A stretch of 64,000 bases of DNA from Capsaspora owczarzaki ATCC 30864 (lineage: Eukaryota; Opisthokonta; Filasterea), in contig NW_011887298.1 of NCBI RefSeq assembly GCF_000151315.2, positions 433,417 to 497,416 on the forward strand, given 5' to 3'. The notes beneath the pieces are model-generated. The model was not told the origin of the DNA. It did not search any database and saw only the letters and a list, made by a program, of their open reading frames with translations. The translations under genes and the position numbers were made by a program. This document shows positions 35,758 through 47,161 of this stretch, one piece after another. How positions within the stretch are numbered: position 1 is the first letter of the stretch; each line of letters opens with the position of its first letter.

Positions 35758-38700
35758 GACTGTGGGAGGACGCGGCTGGTCTGGGCTGGGGCACGGACCG
35801 ACGCGTGATTGAAACTCAAAAATAAAAAATTACAATTAAAAAATTAAAAAAATCCGTTCAGCGGACCGCAAAGAGAAATAAAAACCACAAGAATCAGAAG
35901 AAAACAATGGTCGAGTTGGCTAGAGAAAGGACTGAAGGTCAAGGAATAAATAGTAGCCTTGAGATACAAAAAAAAAAAGGGAGGCGAGCGGCAAGCGGGC
36001 GGGGGAGTGTCGACGAATCACAAATCGGAGCTGTCGTCGAGAAACCGTGATGCAGGAAAAGAGCACAGGCATCCGCAGGCGCATGAAAGACCTTGGGAAC
36101 TGATCAAAGAAGAGGCCACAAGTGAAATCGGAGGGCGCGGCAGGATGGAATGAATCGCGTGAGCCGTTGGAGGATGTGTGGGCGAGCCGGCGCCCTCGGA
36201 TTTCGTGGCGCGTGCGATGCTTCTTGGTGCTGACCCCCCTCGCGCTTCGTTCGCGCTCTCTGCTGCGCGCTTCGCGGCTCGTCCCCCGCATGCGCTCGCG
36301 CATTCAAACAGCTTTTCAGAGACGCACTTTCACACGCTCGCAGCGATATTAAAAGCAAAACACAAACAAATGCATTTTAACCGCTTCCAACGGGAACGTG
36401 GTCGGCCGAATTTGGAAGGATGATTGTGATGACTGACGATCATCGTTTGCCATTGTACGGAGCCTGTGTGGAAAAGGGGCGATCGAAGGGGATGACTGTG
36501 TAGACATGTCGAGTGCAATGCCCACCAATGTGCCCGGGAAGAAGACGAGATAACCGAGAACACAATCGATTCAGAATTTAAAAAAACAAAAATTGAAATT
36601 AGAAAAAATTAAAAACACAAAAAAACGCTCCACAACTCGAAACAATCGACCCAATGAGACAGTGTGAATAAAATGTGGCAACAAAAATGGAGGGTGTGAG
36701 ACGATGACAAACGCGTTGAATGTGCTGCAAATGGAGGAGAGACAGCCGCTTGCGAAACGTTCCACGGGTCGCGCCTTGGAATCCCCCTCCCCTCCCTCCC
36801 CTTGACCTATCCACAGCAGTGCATGGAGTGTGTGCAAGTAAATACGCTACACAATAACAGCCATTTGCTGGAGATTCGGTGGGATTGCAAATAGCCAAAC
36901 CAGCTGCTCATTTTAAGCGCAATGAAAAGCGGCATGCGCTCCCCTCGATCCGGCAACTCACAAGCTGCTTTCTTCACCCCCTCCAGCAGTCACCCACCTC
37001 GTACCTCACACAGATACATAATGAGTAAAGCTGCGTACTATGTGGGACTGCTCCTAGTCTCAGGGGCATTTGATCTTTGAGCAATCACGTTTTTAGCGTG
37101 GCAGCACCCGAGTTGATTAGCGGCAAGGCCCCACGGACTGTCATCATCGTCATCCTCATCGTGAGCCCTGCCGCTCTGATCGTCTCTTTGTGTTTATTGC
37201 ACTTGCCTCTATCTATGGATCTATGGAATGAATCCATCCATCGTCATTGGTTGACAGAACTCCGAGATCCAAAAGGAGCAGCGAGCAGCTTCATTCGCGC
37301 CTCCGATTCGCCTCTCGATCGCTCCAGTCACTTCCTCCACTGCGTTTTCCTCGGAATCGCGCTGTAAACGTTGCTGTTGCCTTTTCATCATCGTCTTGGC
37401 ATTTTGCTCATTTGCTCCTTCCATTTTTTTGCCTCCAAAATCAGTCTTGTTCTTTCCTGTTCTCAGGCAGTTGCCATCTTTGGTGAGCATCAAGGGCTTA
37501 CATCCGCGCTCTCTCTCTCCTTCTCATTGAGCATTTCTCTGTGCATCCATCGCTGGATGCGTAGTACCGCTTGTTTTGCCCTGTCTCGGTTGGGTGAAGA
37601 AGGAGTTCCAACGGGGGTGCCGCTGTGTGGCTTTTGGCACACGAGGTGGATTGTGCCGTTATGTAAATTGCAAAAAAAAAAAAAAAAAAAAATGACGGCG
37701 TTTCGCGTCCCTGCTCTCGCATTGCGTTTGCAAATCGATCGCGCACACCGCGTGGCGACGGGCTGCGCTTTCACAAGAACGCCGCTGCCCACACCGTCTG
37801 CTCGGGTTGTGGCGTTTGTGCAGCCTCGTTTGCTCTGCCGCTGTGCACGCCATTTCTTCCACGTGCGAACGCGCGGTTTGATTGCTGCGAAATCTCGTTC
37901 CTTCCGTTCCTCGCTTCCGTTTCCCCTCTTTTTCTCGCTCTTGTCCCCCGTTTCTCTCACTCGCTCACCTCCTCCCCCATTTCGTCGGACACTCCAATAC
38001 AACCACACCTTCACTTTGCTCACGGCTCGAGGTCGCTGCGGTCGTGGCTGATCCTTTCCTCCCAAAAAAAAAAAAAAATGTCGCAGCTGCGATGGCAGCT
38101 GTTTCTGAGCGTGTCTTTTGGTCATCACCGTCTATGCGGCGCTTGGTCTGCATCCACTTTGAACTTCGTTATGCTTGTTCTCGTCCATCTCTTCCTCTGT
38201 GTCCCTGCCTTCGTCTCGCTGCGGCAATTGTGGCTGCGAACGAGGTCGCAGCGCAAGATCGTGTGTGGAATCCAAATTTGCTTAATTTTTTTTTTTTTTT
38301 TTTGGATTCATTAATCAAAAAAACCACCCACGAGGAAGAAACGGGAAAAAAGAAAAAAAACGAAAAAAGGCAGCAACAATCGCGACGCTGCGATCCAAAC
38401 TAGGGCACTGAAAAATGACCCGAAATCATCCCAACGCCAGACTGAAGAGCGTGCATTGCGAGATCAAAGGGAGCTGGGGTGGAGGGGGAGCAGTACGCAC
38501 TACGGGGAGCAACGATGAGAAGGAGGCGACGCTGGAGTGAGAATTGGGACACTTTTTTTTTTTTCGTTTTTTTGCTTGACACGATCGAGCTTCCGCTGCA
38601 TCAGTCGGTCCATTTTATTCTCCCATTTTTTCCGTTTCATTTCATTGCATTTTTAAGCATTCCTCCATCCGGTTTTTGCTCATTGCGCAGAGTTGTGCAT

Positions 38701-39315
38701 GACTCCGGCTTTGACGGCCTTACTGCTAAAAAGCACGGGATTCAGGGTTCATTCACCTTTTTTTTTTTTTTTTTTTTTTTTCGTTTAATTCCGCCCAACT
38801 TTTTCGTATTAAATTCCATCCGTGTTGCCCGTTTGTGTCGTGATCACGCTTTCTCTCTGTGTCTCTCTTTCTTTTTTCTTTTTTTTTTCTTGTATGCACA
38901 TCTTTCGTCTCATGATTGTGTCGTTGTGTCGCCATTGCCGTCATTGTAGCTCACTTTGTCATGTTCTGCTTGGAAAATTCCCTTTTTTTTTCTTTTCTTT
39001 TTTTTTTTTCCCCCGGCTCTTCCTGCCGCTGCTGCTTTCCGTCTTTTCCCACCCATACACAGGTTTCTCCATTGTCTTCATCTTCTTCTTCCTTAATTTT
39101 TTTCTTTCTTTTTTTCGCTTTTTGTCCGTCTTCGGTGACCTTTTTGCTTTTCAGCCGTTCATCAATTTCCAAGGCGACCTTTCATTTCATCTTTTTTTTT
39201 TTTCTTTTTTTTTTCTTATTCCATTTCGGACACTATTCGTTTCGCACACTTTCACTCTTTTCCGTTACTTCTTCATCTCTCTCTCTCGCTATCTCTCTCG
39301 CGCGCGCTCGATTCA
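35758..39315. promoter_or_regulatory. Long non-coding region upstream of the WOPR gene
   Basis: About 3.6 kb, some ten times the usual spacer here, between the membrane-protein start (-) and the WOPR start (+). It is AT- and pyrimidine-rich with homopolymers (A about 37673-37691, T about 38288-38303 and 38758-38780) and dense T/TTC tracts up to 39310. I find no frame with a recognisable domain. A GC-richer stretch at 37690-38050 keeps an open frame of about 120 codons after an ATG at 37692, without further support. Presumably it holds promoters and regulatory sites of both genes and possibly 5' UTR exons. Confidence 0.45.
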
Positions 39316-41448
39316 ATGCCGTTCTCGTTCACAGGCTTTGTCCACAGCGATGCTGAAGCACAGGCCGTCTTCCGTGCAGTGCGCTCGGGGCTCTGCCGCG
39401 TCGTCACACGTCTCACGCCCGCAGAGCAGGAGGCGATTGCAGCAGGTGCGTACACCACTACGCGTCTACCCTGTATTTCCCCCACCACACTCCTCTCCCC
39501 CATCACCCTTCGTTTGCAAGATGCTCGACGCTTTTGGTGTTGGATGCACGGCAATCTCCTTCAGAGCGCTGAAGAGCACCAACAAAAGTCACTGGAGATG
39601 GACAATGACAGATTGGGAGTTTTTTTGATTAGCACGCGCGCAGATGCCATTTTTGAAAGCAAGCAGCGGCAGGCCTGTTCTCGCGCTGGTGGTCCTGCGG
39701 TGACATTTTTTGGCTCTGCTTTCCATTTCGTCGTGTTTTCCAGTGCACCGTGTGCGTGGATCCCCTGTCGTGCGATCGGCTGCGATGGGGTGGCAATGTA
39801 TGCCCTGATAACCGTCCGAATTGGAATGAGTTATCATCGGCTTTTTGCCGTTTTTTTCCCTCAACATTTTTTTTCGACTTTTTTTCTGTTCCGATCACCA
39901 AGCAAGGGCACATGTCCTTCCGGCAGTTCACCGCAAACCACCACCACCCCCAAAAAACCACACATACACACACGCAGATAGTGGCCTGTGTGCGGTGGCG
40001 AGCAGAGTGTGCGGTTTTTTGGGGTTTTAGGGGCGAAACATGCTGTGACCCTCTCAGCTCTGCGGAAACTCGCCTTGACTCCACTTGTTGCACATCCCGC
40101 TGCAAGCACTCTCGTGCCGATGAGTGGGGGCAGATGGTTGTGTTTAAGATGTGCGAGCGAAACGCAAGCAGCACATCCGCAACGTTGCGAGGCCCAAAGC
40201 GGGAGACTTTTGCTCTTTTTTTTTTTTTTTTTTTTTTTCGTCTTTTTACAGCAACCCACAAAGCCAGCTGTCAATGTCTCCAATCCTCTTTTCGCATGTG
40301 CTTCACCCTCCTTTTTGATGAAAATGTGCTCACGCCACTCTCAACTACATTCACTCATTGCTCGGCTTTTACAGGTGTCGGCTACGTCTATTACCCAGCG
40401 CGCTCCAAGATCAAACGGTGGACGGACGGCCACAAGTGGGGCGACGCCTTCCACCCTGGCGGCAACACTCGCATCTATCGCGAAGTGATGGAATCGGGCA
40501 AATCCAAACGCAAGACGGTATCAGCCGGCAACAACAGTGCCGACGACCAGCTCATGGACGAATCGTCGTCCCCACAAAGCCCCGGCAGTGCCGGCTCGCT
40601 TTCGCCTCGCTCCGATTCGTCGTCCTCGCCAAAACCAGTCCAGATGGCCAAGGCGGATGGCCTTCTGAAGAAGACGATTGGTGATACCACCGCGGATCTT
40701 GAGGACCAGCTCAAGCTTGTCGTTTACTACCGTGAAGCGGATGTGTAAGTTGTTGTTGGCGTTGGCTTTGCTTGGAGGTGTTTTACGCTTTGACTCACCA
40801 CTGGTTGCCTCGCGCTCTTCTCTTCCGCTCTTGCTACCCTCAGTGATTCGTACAGCCCTCTGACTCTGTATTCCGAGGGTAAGTGGTCCAGATTTCTTCC
40901 ATCCTTCAAACCCCACCCACTCACAAAATTCAAACTCTACTTGACCATAGATCCCAAACGCACCGGTGTATTTGTGCTCAACCCCGCCCGGACGAATGAG
41001 CGCGACGAGTGGCTGAATGTGCCCTTGATGCAGCTCGCCAGCGTTGTGGAGGAAATCACCTCGGCCTTGCCAGTATTGTCGTCCATGCGCTCGGAGCAGC
41101 ATCATTCTCGAACAGTGTCTGGATCCTCCTCCCGCCGCTCGTCGTTGAACAACATCATGTCGCCCGCCCCTGCTGTCGTTCACCCTGAAGTTGCCGCACA
41201 GGCGCCCGTGTATGAGAGTCTCAGCACTGTTGCTGCCCCTTCGTTCACGACGTCTCACATCCAGCAGCAATCGACTTCTCCGGTCATGCTGTCGCTCACA
41301 ACTTCCGCTGCACTTGAGCAGCAATTGCGACAACAGCAACAACAGCAACAGCAACAACAGCTGCAGATGCAGCAACATCAACACCAATACCAGCAATTCC
41401 AGCAACAGCACGTCCAACAACATCAGCACGTCCAACAACAACAGCAGC

Positions 41449-41485
<37 letters not shown>

Positions 41486-42425
41486 GCCCCAGCTGCTCTT
41501 CCACCAGTACCAGCCACAGCTCCAGCAACAGCCGCAGGTTCAGGTGCTCGTCTCACAGCAGCAACTGCAGATGCCTCAGACACAGCTGGTTGTGACCTCG
41601 CAGCCCCTGTCGCAGGTGACCATGATGGATACTGCAAACCAGGTTGTGTACCAACACGCAAACCAGCTGCAGCCCATTCTGCTCCAGACGCAGCAGTCTG
41701 TCCCCGGCATTCTGGTCTTCCAGACCCACCAACCAGCACAAGTCGAGTCATCACAGTACATGGCTGTGGCGCCCATGATTGCCCCGTCGGCCGTCACCAC
41801 GCAAGCTTCAGGCTACCGACGCGCCTCGCTGCCAACCGTCTCCCCGCCGCCATATGGCCCACCCAGGGCGGTTGCTTCTGCGCCCGAGCACGCCACCACT
41901 GCCAGCTACTTGACCTTCCAGACGCAGCACATGCACAGCGCCGGTTTCATGTCGGACTTGTCCGGCTCGCTCACAGCTTCTTCGACACCGTTCGGAATGC
42001 AAACACCCGTCTCTGTGGCCTCGCTCTCGAGCTCGCGACGCTCGTCAGAGCATTCGCTGCCCGGCCTGCTCTCTGCTCAGAGCCTGCACGAGCGCATGGA
42101 CATGGTCGGCCGAGACATTGAAGAAGACATGCGCAGCGCCGCGCCCGCCAACTCGCCCATTGCAGAGCAAGCCGCCATCCCTGAATCGGCCAATCCGCTG
42201 AGTCTCTTGCTTGCCGCTGCCGACATGGAGCGCTCGACTCACCCCCAACAGGCCAAGCGCAGCAGCTGTGATGCTTTCGGTGACTTTGAGCAAAACTGCA
42301 AGCTCGTCAAACTCGAGCAGCAGCAGTCTGTCACACCGCCGGAAACACCACCGCTCACCCCGCGCTCGGCGTCTGCTGCCCGATTTTCGCGCTTTGGCTC
42401 TTCAAACCTCGTACATTACTCTTAA
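39316..42425 (+). CDS. WOPR-domain (Gti1/Pac2 family) transcription factor
   Basis: Four exons: 39316-39445, 40375-40744, 40844-40878, 40951-42425; 669 residues. The N-terminal WOPR domain is in two conserved halves, as in fungal Wor1/Ryp1/Gti1/Pac2: half A SFTGFVHSDAEAQAVFRAVRSG, VTRLTPAEQEAIAAG, VGYVYYPARSKIKRWTDGHKW, TRIYREV; half B after a Ser/Pro linker, GLLKKTIGD, QLKLVVYYREADV, SYSPLTLYSEDP. The K-RWTDG motif is the DNA-contacting hallmark of the family. The remaining 490 residues are Gln/Ser/Pro-rich with a long poly-Gln tract (41322-41485), typical of activation regions. It is expected to be a nuclear DNA-binding regulator; fungal relatives switch morphology or virulence programmes. 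The ATG directly before the domain matches the position of the domain in fungal proteins. Intron 1 is long (929 nt) with a T tract. Confidence 0.85.
41322..41487 (+). repeat. CAA/CAG repeat coding poly-glutamine (WOPR protein)
   Basis: Interrupted CAA/CAG runs code Gln stretches with a few His/Met/Leu. They are the likely source of length variation between isolates. Confidence 0.9.
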
Positions 42426-42909
42426 GTGCCAAATTTTTTGGCAACCATCCTCATTTTTGTGCCCGCTCCCTCTTCGCCCCGTATCCTCCTCATTGTTAAC
42501 ATTCGTGGCTTCGATTTTCACGGTTACTCTGGCGTCTGTGGGTTTCTTTGTGTACGAGTTTACGACAAAAAACCCAGCAACGCGCCCTCTCTCACTTCCC
42601 TTTGAAGGTCGTTGGTCGAGCCCTTTCTCTCGCCTACGCTCTCTTCAAGCTTGTCACATCTATTCAAGTTGACGAGTTGGCAGTCTGTCACTCTGTTCGT
42701 CTTGTTGCTGGTGTGGTGACGTTATTTTTTTTTTCTTTGTGCTTGCTCTTGCTCTATCTCGATTCTCGATTTGCTTCTCTCATTACGACTACGCTTGATA
42801 TTGTCAGTCGACCGTTATGATCTTTATGTTTTTTTCTCTGCTCTGTTATGGTAATACAACATCAAAACTGATTGACTGTACTTGAATTTCTCAGACGCAT
42901 GTTCAAGGA
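42426..42909. other. Convergent 3' spacer, WOPR / GH38-like gene
   Basis: 484 bp, T-rich, between two stop codons. No coding signal seen; both 3' UTRs are expected here. Confidence 0.5.
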
Positions 42910-45375
42910 CTAAAGAAAGGACAGCGAGAAGCGGAACTGAGCGTCTTCGTCATAGTACATGACGTAGTTCGTGCCCCAGATGTTGTTGAACAGATTGAAC
43001 GAGACGCTGGACGTCGAAGTCGGACGCGTCAGCGGCGTTGGGAAGGGCCATGCAGAGCCGTACGAAACCAGGCCCGTATCGAGCGACCGGATGTGCAGAC
43101 TATGGCTGGAAGAGGCCAGCATGACGCCGTCCCAGACATTGGAAATGTGCGCGCTGCCGTTCACAATCATGGTATCCATGGACAGCCACTCGCCGACCTT
43201 GTTAAAGTACCACGCTGCGTTCGGTTGGGCTGGCGGAGCGGACGGGTTGAACGAAAACCAGATGGCTTCGGGCATGCGTGTGGCTGTCTTGTTCAGCCAC
43301 GTCACTGTCGCAACAACAGAGCCAGCAGGTGCGCTGGCAGGAGAGAAATCATACTGGACGTAGACGTGCAGCGGGGCGCCGTAGAGGGTCACGAGAGTGG
43401 ACGGCAGCGACAGCTCCAACAGCAAATGGGACGCTCCTGCGGTGCTGCTGTTGGAGTCATCCCGCTGATACAAGGCCACCAGCGATGCCAGAGTATCGCT
43501 GCGTTGGGGATTGGCCTGGCTGACGTTCAGCTTGCCAAAGTCGTAGGCAGCCCACGAGTTTTGGGACGGATCAATGAAGAGGTACTCGCTGAAAAAGTCG
43601 TTAAAGTCGTCTTCCGTAAACGTCTGGTACAAGAAGGAGCCGAGCGGGTGCTGCGAGGACGCCCAGTTGGCGAGCGTGCGGCGCTCGGTCAGTCCGACAA
43701 TTTCTCCCGTCTGAGGGCTGATGGTCACGTCAAAGCCTCCGCAGGCAATGGACCCGGCCCCGGGCGTGAGCTTCTTGTATCCTGCAAGCGATGGCGGCCC
43801 GTGCACCTCCAGTTCGGCGAGGGCAAGGCGCACACGCGAGGCAAGCGGATGCGACCCCAGCGCTTCGACGGCATAGTCAATGGCCCAGTCACGCTGCTCC
43901 TTCCAGGACAGCTCGAGGGCTAGGATTGGCTCGGCGCTTCGTACAGCTTGGAAGGCAGCATTGGACCAGTTGTAGTAGACAGATGCCATGTTCGTTTCGG
44001 CTTGGTAGAATGTCTTGACATCCCCGCCCCAGGTGTGTTCGGCGCCCTTGAGCAGAAGGCGGCTAAAGTTGAAAAAGGACGGCAGGTCCGAGTCGCAGTG
44101 AATGTCAGTGATGCAGGCACTGCGCTCGCGGGTGAGCGCCCGGAATTGAGCCACTTTCTTCGGATCGGATCCGCATCCATGCACCCAAGAGTCGCCAGAT
44201 TCGCCCTGGACGACGGGTAGACTGTCCCTCACGGCTGAGAGTTCCTTGATGTAAGCGTCGAATGTGGACGCAATCACGTTGGCATTGGGGAAGATGCCCT
44301 GCAGGTGCGCCAAATCCGCGAGCACCTCGTCGACCTCCGCCGGGCCAGCATTGTCGCCACGCCAATCCATGGCAAGAGCAACATCAAGCCCTTCCACGAG
44401 CACGCAGTCTTCAAGCTCGATACCTCCGTAGCCTCCCGGGTGGTACAGCCCAATGATGCTGTCGCCCGACACGACATCCTCCCACACAAACGCCGGAGGA
44501 ACACCCAGCGGAGCGGATGCGCCGTTGGCGCCAATCGACAGCGCAGTCACGTTGTTTCGGACGAGAATCGGGATGATGGAACGGGTTGTTCCAGGCACAT
44601 CTCGCTGCGACATGACCGTCTTGCGCGGCAACCCGAATCGATCGTCGAGCGAGTGGGCCAGCTCGACTCCAAACTCGAACAAGAGCTCGTCCATGAATTC
44701 GGCCTAACACCAACAACCAAGAAGGGTGTTTCAAAAAAAAAAGACAGTTAGTGGGTGATATCAGAGATTGTGACCCTTGCAACTGAGAATGGAGCTGTTT
44801 TGAGGAAAGTACCTCAGCGTTGAACGGATAGGCGTGCCATGTAATGTCGCCCCTGTTTCCAAAGCACACCATCGCCGGGTTTTTTTTTGTTTTGTTTGTT
44901 TGTTTCGTAGTCAGTACCAGTTCAATGCACACTCGTTGTTGAGATTTTGAATGGGAAAGGTCACGCACCTGCGAACGGCGAGTTCAAATTTGGCCTTGTC
45001 TTGCGCAGAGGGACAGCTGAGCTTCATGCCGGTCGGGCAGTCCAGATAGAGCGACACGAGCCACGCCTGGGTCAGCCAGATGTACCTGTCTTTGCCCCCG
45101 TGCAGCGCGCGCATGGCGTCGGACGTGTTGATGGCCTTTGGGAACCAGTCGGTAAAGTACGTGTTGACCACGTTCGCGGCAAAACCCAGCTCGCCGACCT
45201 CGTTGTCTGCAAAGCCAACGTCGAGGTGGTTGGAGTAGACGACGTGGACGGTCTTGATGGAAGCCGGGTCGACGCCTGCAGCTGAAGTAGCAGCAGTTGT
45301 TGAAGTAGCCGCCAGCAATAGCAATAGCAATGGCAGGGCAGCAAACCCGACGGGAGCAATCATCGAGAACCGCAT
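42910..45375 (-). CDS. Secreted GH38-like / DUF5054-type protein
   Basis: Three exons: 44969-45375, 44813-44852, 42910-44703; 746 residues. The start MRFSMIAPVGFAALPLLLLLLAA is a clear signal peptide followed by an Ala/Thr-rich cleavage region. Next comes VHVVYSNHLDVGF, the His-x-Asp pattern of the zinc site in alpha-mannosidase-like (GH38) catalytic domains, then YIWLTQAW and, in the tiny exon 2, GDITWHAYPFNAE. Later parts (GVPPAFVWEDVVSGDSIIG, YHPGGYGG, AMDWRGDNAGP) and a beta-rich C-terminal half fit the DUF5054 family as I remember it. Likely a lysosomal or secreted glycoside hydrolase; the substrate is unknown. The ATG at 45375 was chosen because it starts the signal peptide; an upstream in-frame ATG would hide it behind a hydrophilic stretch. 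Confidence 0.7.
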
Positions 45376-45859
45376 CCACGGCCAATTGAGGACGAGATTC
45401 AGAGAGAAAAAAGATGGACTGACTGGATGAGAATGAATGAATGAATGACTGAGCTGAAATTGGCGAGTTTGGTTTGGTGGAGTGTTGAAAGTCATAACAG
45501 AGAGTGAGGAGGAGAAGAGGAGATGGAGAGGAACGGGATTGAGCGATTTTGAGCTGTGCTGAGAGAGCGGCTGTGATTTCACTACACAAGGCTGGAGCTC
45601 AGTACTACTTGAATCAAGCCTTGATTTTTGCAACTTGATCTTTGGATCCCAACCGACTCACGGGTCTCAATGGACCTTTTGCGTCGCGGTCGGCTGAAAC
45701 ACGAGATTGCCGCCCTCTCAACCCCAAGCCTTTTCCCCCACCTTCTTCCGCTACATCCAATCTGCTGGGTTTTTTTTTTCTTTGTCACAATCATCTTCAT
45801 CTTCCATTTCGATATCTCTTTTCGTCCGAGCTCACTCTCCACCAATCTCGCATCCAACA
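45376..45859. promoter_or_regulatory. Divergent promoter, GH38-like (-) / HADH (+)
   Basis: 484 bp between two opposite ATGs. It contains a GAATGAATGAATGAATGA repeat (about 45430-45447) and a pyrimidine-rich stretch before the HADH start. Confidence 0.5.
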
Positions 45860-46984
45860 ATGCTGTCTGCTGTTTCCCGCGCATCTGCCGTCCGCGCCTT
45901 CTCCTCGCTCGCTGCCCGCGCCGAGGCCCAGCACCCCATCAAGAACGTCACCATCTTTGGCGCTGGCTTCATGGGCGCCGGCATTGCCCAGGTAAACCCC
46001 CTCCAACCCCAACCCTCTCAACGATCAACAAGAACGTGATTTTCACTCTGCTCTCAATCACTCACTTCACTCACTCATTCACTCACTCACTTCCATCCTG
46101 ATTCACAAACTGTGACACAGGTCTCTGCTGAGGCTGGGTACAACGTCAAGCTGGTGGACGTGAGCAGCGCCGCAGCAGAGAAGGGCGTTGCTGGGATCAA
46201 GTCGAACGTTGCGCGCGACGCCCGCAAGAAGTTTGCCGAGCTCGCCAAGACATCCGCAGAGCAGGCTGCGGAGAGCGAACGCAAGCATGTCGAAGCGATC
46301 GTCGGCCGCATCCAGGCGACAGACAAGCTCGAGTCCGCCGTCGCCGAGGCCGATCTCGTCATTGAGGCCATTGTCGAAAACATCAAGGTCAAGCAAGACC
46401 TCTTCCGCAAGCTCGACGCCCATGCGCCCAAGCATGCCATCCTGGCATCCAACACGAGCTCGCTGCGTGTGACGGACATTGCCTCCGCCACCAACCGCCG
46501 CGATCGCGTTGGCGGCCTCCACTTTTTCAGCCCCGTGCCCGTCATGAAGCTCGTCGAGATTGTTCGCACCGACGACACCTCCAACGACACTCACGCTGCG
46601 CTCCTCGACTTTGGCAAGAGCGTCAAGAAGGTCACCGTCTCGTGCAAGGACACCCCCGGATTTGTCGTCAACCGCCTGCTCGTCCCCCTCATGCTCGAGG
46701 CCATCCGCATGCTCGAGCGCGGCGATGCCTCCAAGGAGGACATTGACGCTGCCATGAAATTTGGCGCCAACCACCCGATGGGCCCGCTCGAGCTCGGCGA
46801 CTTTGTCGGCCTCGACGTCTGCCACTCCATCATTGAGGGCTGGCACCAGTCCTACCCCGACGTCCAGCTCTTCAACCCTTCGCCCCTGCTGACCAAGCTC
46901 GTTTCCGAGAAGAAGTTTGGCCGCAAGACTGGCGAGGGCTTCTACGTCTACCCGCCGGCTGCCCCCAAGCCCGCCAAGAAATAA
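45860..46984 (+). CDS. HADH: Mitochondrial 3-hydroxyacyl-CoA dehydrogenase
   Basis: Two exons, 45860-45991 and 46121-46984; 331 residues, close to animal HADH (314). It oxidises L-3-hydroxyacyl-CoA to 3-ketoacyl-CoA with NAD, the third step of mitochondrial beta-oxidation. The first 25 residues (MLSAVSRASAVRAFSSLAARA) form a typical mitochondrial presequence. Then come the Rossmann motif VTIFGAGFMGAGIAQ, the acidic end of the second strand (VKLVDVS), EAIVENIKVKQDLF with the CoA-side Glu, SNTSSLRVTDIA, GLHFFSPVPVMKLVEIV with the catalytic His, KDTPGFVVNRLL and the C-terminal dimer part NHPMGPLELGDFVGLD ... GRKTGEGFYVY. The intron falls right after the GAGFMGAGIAQ motif. It is codon-rich in C at third positions, as expected of a highly expressed gene here. 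Confidence 0.96.
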
Positions 46985-47161
46985 TTTTTTTTTTTTTTGG
47001 TGCAGAATGTGTTTCTTTTTGGTTTGTGTTCAGCTTTCTTCGGTTGCAGCGAGTGGATACTCTATCACGTGCCATTGTGGTGTATTACGTTCTTGGGCTC
47101 GATCGCAATACAGCAAAAACCAAACAAACAAACAAAAAATTCATTCACGGCAAACACAGAA

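Noticed and set aside
37692-38051. Open frame of about 120 codons with an Arg-rich start resembling a presequence
   Set aside because: No recognisable domain, no splice continuation, and it ends within the low-complexity spacer. Kept only as a remark in the spacer entry.
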